NCBI GenBank assembly: GCA_036362985.1
Contig: JAYGXS010000003.1
Coordinates: 42,306,749 to 42,370,748, forward strand
DNA from: Ligula intestinalis
Lineage: Eukaryota > Platyhelminthes > Cestoda > Diphyllobothriidea > Diphyllobothriidae
Direction of reading: 5' to 3'
Length of the DNA stretch: 64,000 bases
Shown: piece after piece, positions 59,200 to 64,000 of the stretch
How positions within the stretch are numbered: the first letter of the stretch is position 1
How the letters are laid out: the number at the start of each line of letters is the position of its first letter
Translations under genes and position numbers: made by a program
Notes under the pieces: generated by a model
Databases searched by the model: none
The model's input: the letters and a program-made list of their open reading frames with translations, nothing else
Told to the model about the DNA's origin: nothing

Positions 59200-60968
59200 G
59201 CAAATATTTAAATTAGCGCTAAAAATAAGGCTTGCACGAGATAGGCGTAGAGAGTCCCTGGCACTAAATGATGCTAACGCTTCCAAATTCTTTGCTCAAG
59301 TCTTCAATTTTCGGTCATCCGCTAATCTTCAGAAAGTCATTCCACCTTTACTCGATAGTAGTAATCATTTTGTTACAGAGGATTTGACCAAAGCAGAAAT
59401 TTTAAATTCCTTCTTCGCCAACTTCTTTACAATTGAGACTAGTCCAACACCCGAAATACCTCTGATGTGTGATGCAAATCTCACTACAATTGATTTCTCA
59501 CCTACAAGTTTTCATAAAGAAATAGCTCGGCTCAACAATTCACATTCAGTCGGGGCAAATAACATTCCGAACTCATTAATTAAGCAATTAAGGGATTTTC
59601 CTCCTTTACTGAGCAAATTATTTACAATATTTCTCGAAAACGGTTTTTCCCTGATTCTTGGAAAACTTCTATTGTAATTCCAGGTTTTAAATCTGGTTCC
59701 AGATCTGACATTTAAAATTATCGCGGTGTTCATAAAACACCTTCTCTAGCTAAACTGTTTGAAAAATTAATCACCAATAAAATTACAGATTTTTGCATAA
59801 GCAATCAAGTATGAAATATATCTCAGCATGGTTTTTACCGGACCGATCTTGGGAAAAATGTCATATGCCTTTTCTTAATCTACTCACTTCTCTTCGTAAC
59901 GATCATTTATCTGTAGTGGCTATCTATTTTGACCTTAGTAAGGCATTTGATACTCTACCCCTGACGCTATTTTAAGCGGTTTCCTTCAAGGTACCGTTCT
60001 GAGCCCCCTGTTGTTCTTGATTTATATCAATGAGAGTGTTTAACTATTGTTGAAAACGATAGTTAAGCACTCTCAATCGTATATATACGCAGACGACTTG
60101 AAATGTGTATCCTCCTTCTCGAATTCCACGGCTGAGCGATGCTTATAATTCATTCATTCGGATTTGGACGCTCTATCTGCGTGGAGCTCCACGTGGCAGA
60201 TGGAGTTCTCACCTTCTAAGTGCCAGTTCATGTGTTTTAGGCCTGAAAATCTGCCACAGCCTATCATTTTTCAAGGTTGCCCCATGACTGAATGTTCTAC
60301 CATTAAGGACTTAGTTTTAAGTTACACCAATAAATTAGATCTTTCACCAGGCTGATAGAATTACAGCAAAAGCTGCTCAGATATGCGGCTTCATCTCTTA
60401 TAATTTCTACCTTCCCGAATTGAAACTAAGACTTTATCATATGTATGTGCTTCCTATTCTCGAATACTGTTGACCATTCTTCGGTCTAATGAACGAATCT
60501 AGCCGTTCAAAAATTGAAAGTGTCCAAAGAAGATTCACTCAAAGGGTCCTCTATCCGGCATTTTCAGCTACTTCATTCTCAGATAGCTGTGAGATAACAA
60601 ACCTGAAATTTCTTTGGGTCGAGAGACTGGAAGCAGGGTTTTGTCTCCTGTTTTGCCTGAATAATAATTCAAATCTCCCCAAGATTTCTGCCCTTACTCC
60701 CGTTACTCGCCCTTACAACCTAAGAAATTCAACGTTGATTATACCTCCTCCTGCTTCTTCCACTTCTAAACGATCTCTATTTTTTGCTTCTAGGTATAGC
60801 TATCTTTGGAATAATTTGCCAATGGATATTCGGGCGTTGACTGGTCTATGTGCATTTAAGCGAAGACTGCACATTTATCTTAACACTGAATCTATTAACC
60901 TTTTGTTTTCCTCATCTTTTCCGGGCAGCTTTCTCCACGATCCCGAGAAAGGACCATTGCGAATTTAG
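59200..60968 (+). pseudogene. LINE reverse transcriptase and C-terminal region
   Basis: Successive frames give: NASKFFAQVFNFRSSANLQK, VTEDLTKAEILNSFFANFF, SWKTSIVIPGFKSGSRSDI, NYRGVHKTPSLAKLFEKLI, VVAIYFDLSKAFDTLPL (motif A), LQGTVLSPLLFLIYINES (motif B region), YIYADDLKCVSS (motif C, about 60085-60110), LRLYHMYVLPILEYC and YLWNNLPMDIRALTGLCAFK. Several stops and frameshifts (for example near 59640 and 59815). Motif C keeps YADD. A 20-bp-arm inverted repeat lies between motifs B and C. Confidence 0.82.
60032..60074. repeat. Short inverted repeat inside the LINE RT
   Basis: GAGAGTGTTTAACTATTGTT and the complement of AACGATAGTTAAGCACTCTC match at 18 of 20 positions, with a three-base loop. Confidence 0.8.
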
Positions 60969-61599
60969 GATCCCTTCTTGAAACTATCTTTCTCTGCCTC
61001 GTGTCCCCAGGAATCAAGACGCAGTCTTGATGGCTCTCGTTTCACTGGTCATCAACTATCATCAGAACCTTATATTTGGTCGCATCTCAGACATCCTCAA
61101 CGATAATCTTGTAGATTTGACGGACTTTTGGATCTCATACGGCGGTGCCCATCACGATCATAAACTGGTGGGTTCCCTATGTTCTATTATGCCGCACCGG
61201 TTTTGGAACCCGAGTGTAGTGTCGGGAACCCGTCTATACCAGTAATGTTTCGTTAAGACCTATTGTTCTGCCCCACGCTCAGCTTCGACTGAGTTTGCTT
61301 CCAAGACCCCTACTTAGAGAGGCAGTGGGTATCAGAATACATAGTCAGAATAAAGATAACGATGTGGCTCATCTGTGTGTGCTCTTGAATTTCACTTTCC
61401 GCAGGACACTGCTATATTCCTTTTTTTGAATCTAACAAATTCACTTCTAAACAGTTATACTCGTCTTATAGTTATAGACTTCGGATACTGTTTGTTAAAA
61501 CAATTATTTCTAGTACTTCGTGTTATCCAGTTTTTGGTTTATTGATGAGACCTATTGGGCCAGAAATATACAACTTATTATTATTATCTTCACTGACCT

Positions 61600-62415
61600 C
61601 ATATGTCACTGAACAGTTGTTCATTCGGCATTTACCTTAATCGCGCGCGTTTGCATATCATGCAAAATCGTCTTTCCAGTACATGTTCTTTTAATTTTAT
61701 TTATTTATCGGCTCGTACGCAATCACTCATCGTCGTTTTCGCTCCTATTGCATTTCTTTCGAACTCCTCCCTCTTCGAAGTCTTCCGCTGTGGCTATAGA
61801 TGCTGAAGGCCTTACCATTGTTCTGCCTTATGGGTATTAATTATATATATGGCCAAAAAATATTACCTTTCCCGGCTTCCTGTCGCACCATTAACCTTCT
61901 TCGCCTTCCTCTACCTCAGGGGACTTTCGTTTCAGCTTTCTCATGTTACTGCTGATCGATTATTTCCGCTCGAGATACACTTTTCTACTTCACAGCTCAG
62001 TCATGTCTGTTGGTAATCCTACAAAATTTGGATCATTTATACTTCCTTACCCTCACTGCCAGCTGGGCTTGGTGGTTTTCTCTTTGTCCTCGAGTCAATT
62101 CACTATGTCTGGCCGCCTGGTGAATATGCTTTTGTGGGTTACACACTGCTACATAAAGCATGGTCAACATTTACAATTTACTCACCTTGGTGATTGTTGT
62201 CTAGGTCCAATTTTCATCCGACAACCAGCTGCCAGATGTTGACCGTCTGTCGGCATTAGCGACCCATCCCCACGTTCTTTAGGTTTTGTTTTAGTTCTCC
62301 TCTTATGACAAACTATCGTGGGCGGGTAGATGAGCATGGGCTAAAGGCCTTTACCTCAGCAGTGCTGTCTCCCTCGGCCTCCGGCCGCAAAAGAATGTAG
62401 GCCATGAAATTGAGG
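61600..62415. other. Gene-free stretch after the LINE
   Basis: A 99-codon ORF (61943-62242) has no recognisable motif. A GC-richer segment around 62315-62390 (GGCGGGTAGATGAGCATGGG, GCCTCCGGCCGC) may be the LINE 3' UTR or another repeat. Confidence 0.35.
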
Positions 62416-62419
62416 TTTT

Positions 62420-63250
62420 TATTTACTAAACGTTTCCGGGTATGCTGGCTCGCTTCTACATGTTCCGGTGTAAGGTACCTGAAAACAGTGTTTTACCTGG
62501 TGACTCTTTCGCGGGATATAGTTCAGCGATGTGTCTGCAGAAGATATCCCAGGTCTCCGGTATGGCGTTCTTCCTGATCGTAAACTACATGCGACATTGA
62601 ATTTCCTCGACGTGAGCCCACACTGACGTCGCATTGACACTGACACAGTCACCGTTTGAGACGACTCCAAAATGCCTCCACAGCTTGAGTTAGGATCCCC
62701 GTGGACTGGTTTTACAAAATCTTCGGTATGGTTCACGGTCCTGTGGGTAAACCCCTATTTTTAGAGCTTGAAGTAACTACTGCAGCAATCTGTTGCAATC
62801 GCGCTACCTTGTTTCACCCGTCTCTTAATTATTGAACAGATGCATTACTCCGAGTGGTCATTTAACTGCTCACCTACGGCTTTTTTCTTCACCATATCGT
62901 ACATTCCCAGGACTCACAGTTACCTTAGTCTCCGGCCCCGGTTGTGCTTCGGACGAGCTATCATCGCCTCGTCTATCTCGACTTTAACGCCCAGTCTACA
63001 TACAGTGGACGCTACCCTGTTTAGGGTGTTCGAACAGACGTTTCTCAATATAGCGAAGCAGTTCTCAGCCTCTTCGTTGGCTAATCCGAATACGGCTCCC
63101 ACTTCTTGTACTGGTTTTCCAGCAACAAAGGCCAGGCACATATTCACCAGCTTCCACAATGTTAAGCATCTACCCGCGTACACTGCAATCGGCCTACCTT
63201 CGTTGATGAGTATAGGGCAAACAAGGCTGCGGCGGCGGGTGGCTGCTGCT
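62420..63250 (-). pseudogene. Merlin-type (IS1016/ISXO2-like) transposase remnant
   Basis: The minus strand reads, from high coordinates, RRRSLVCPILINEGRPIAVY (end of a zinc-ribbon-like region), AGRCLTLWKLVNMCLAFVAG, VQEVGAVFGLANEEAENCF and LGVKVEIDEAMIARPKHNRG. The last is the EIDE signature with the first catalytic Asp of the DDE domain. After a degenerate gap it continues with VNHTEDFVKP-like and TQAVEAFWSRLKR (the E-containing segment near 62670), in shifting frames. Merlin elements move by cut-and-paste and are known from flatworms. Inverted terminal repeats were not identified. The copy is inactive. Confidence 0.68.
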
Positions 63251-63259
63251 TAGGGAGAT

Positions 63260-63795
63260 GGGGGCATGCGGACCTACACTGGCGTCCGCGGTTTGCCTCG
63301 GTCCGGTGTTACTTCCAGAGGCCGTAACAGTGCCGCTGCAATCAGAACAAAACTCATGGGATTAACATATGAATGCGCACCAGTACGTGCAACGTAACAA
63401 TTCCCGCGCGGTTCCTTTTCCGTCAGATTAAATGTACTATTTTGCACGTTCGTAATACGGTTGATTTTTACAATTTGCAGCAGTTAAAAAATTATTTTGG
63501 ATTCTTACCGTTGCATTCTAAAGATATCCGTCTGGCTACCAACCCTGGGCATTATTTGGGCTATCGTAAATAGCTTATGTCGGGTACCGGAACCTTTCTT
63601 CATCCGTCATTGGTTGCAGTGTCCGACGAGTCATTCTCGTTTTACCTTGAGATTAAATATTCTGTTTCCTGCACATTTGAAACCAATTAGCTCTTTCCAG
63701 TAGATTTAATTGGTTTTTTTGCTTATTTTTCATTTTTAAACTCATTTAACCAATTTTTATTTTACACGATTACTGCGCGATGATTAAGTTAAGTA
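63260..63795. other. Gene-free stretch
   Basis: No recognised coding. The left part may be the 5' end of the Merlin remnant. Confidence 0.4.
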
Positions 63796-63800
63796 TATCT

Positions 63801-63833
63801 AGGGTAGTAGGCAATGCCTTCGAAGACCCTATT
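63801..63833 (-). repeat. LINE 3' tail copy
   Basis: AGGGTAGTAGGCAATGCCTT followed by CGAAGACCCT. It shares sequence and hairpin layout with 48494-48531, the 3' tail of the young CR1-like LINE, in the same orientation. It is probably the 3' end of a related minus-strand LINE whose body would lie to the right, outside the window. Confidence 0.6.
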
Positions 63834-63844
63834 GAAAACAGCAT

Positions 63845-64000
63845 GCATGAAATATCCAACATAAAATATGATACTATAAAAGAGTGAGTAACATATATAC
63901 ATGGACAAATTTTAGCTGTGGGTATGGTCAATGTGTCCGTGAGAGTATTCAGATGGTCTCTTGTGTGCATAATATATCCAACATAAAATATGTTACTTTA
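63845..64000 (-). repeat. Start of a 122-bp-period tandem repeat
   Basis: TATCCAACATAAAATATG occurs at 63853 and again at 63975, both followed by an ACT-containing AT-rich stretch. Only two unit starts are visible before the window ends. Confidence 0.5.

Larger units (their letters stand above)
55872..61600 (+). mobile_element. Second LINE (Jockey/CR1-like), plus strand, old and interrupted
   Basis: Contains tandem 5' units, ORF1 pieces (56267-57691), an endonuclease (about 57780-58592), a foreign insertion (about 58720-59190), an RT (about 59200-60960) and a 3' region ending near a TTATTATTATTATC run (61576-61589). Protein motifs differ from the CR1-like copies at 41-52 kb, so this is another LINE lineage. 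No part is intact. Confidence 0.82.

Noticed and set aside
61943..62242. A 99-codon plus-strand ORF as a gene
   Set aside because: No recognisable motif; it lies in probable LINE 3' UTR or repeat sequence.

Overview
The window looks like AT-rich, gene-poor animal nuclear DNA. The most likely source is a flatworm (Platyhelminthes). Three observations support this: one metazoan ELAV/Hu-type exon with clear GT-AG splice signals; several non-LTR (CR1/Jockey-like) retrotransposons with Penelope-like elements carrying GIY-YIG endonuclease domains; and a Merlin-type DNA transposon remnant, a mixture familiar from flatworm genomes. The species assignment is inference. Nothing looks prokaryotic: there are no operons, no Shine-Dalgarno sites and no CRISPR array. 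Layout. 1-4.7 kb: a long 5'-proximal coding exon of an ELAV-like RNA-binding protein on the minus strand (3614-4619), with the rest of the gene beyond the left edge or not recognisable. 4.7-9 kb: presumed upstream intron or intergenic DNA without recognisable genes. 9-20.2 kb: three Penelope-like elements (PLE3 minus, PLE2 minus and truncated, PLE1 plus and nearly complete but decayed), plus a 134-bp direct repeat pair. 20-41 kb: mostly non-coding, with SINE-like copies sharing one 3' tail, a 16-bp minisatellite, a roughly 0.45-kb dispersed repeat pair, a second short repeat pair, a tandem MITE-like element, a 73-bp-arm near-perfect hairpin with a tRNA-like B box, and a few weak exon or promoter candidates. 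41-52.9 kb: a graveyard of CR1-like LINEs ending with one young, almost complete LINE (48.45-52.74 kb, minus) damaged mainly by point stops and a small frameshifted gap. 53.5-54.2 kb: remains of a Ty3/Gypsy-type integrase next to a duplicated flank. 54.8-55.4 kb: possible exons of an unknown minus-strand gene. 55.9-61.6 kb: a second, older LINE (plus strand) with tandem 178-bp units upstream, a repeat-rich ORF1, an endonuclease, a foreign insertion and a broken reverse transcriptase. 62.4-63.3 kb: a decayed Merlin (IS1016/ISXO2-like) transposase. The right edge holds a LINE 3' tail and the start of a 122-bp-period repeat. How the parts work together: only the ELAV exon is supported as a host gene. 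All other recognisable coding sequence comes from mobile elements. In the LINEs, ORF1 would package RNA and ORF2 would nick and copy; in the PLEs, RT and GIY-YIG sit in one protein. Every copy visible here carries at least one disabling lesion.
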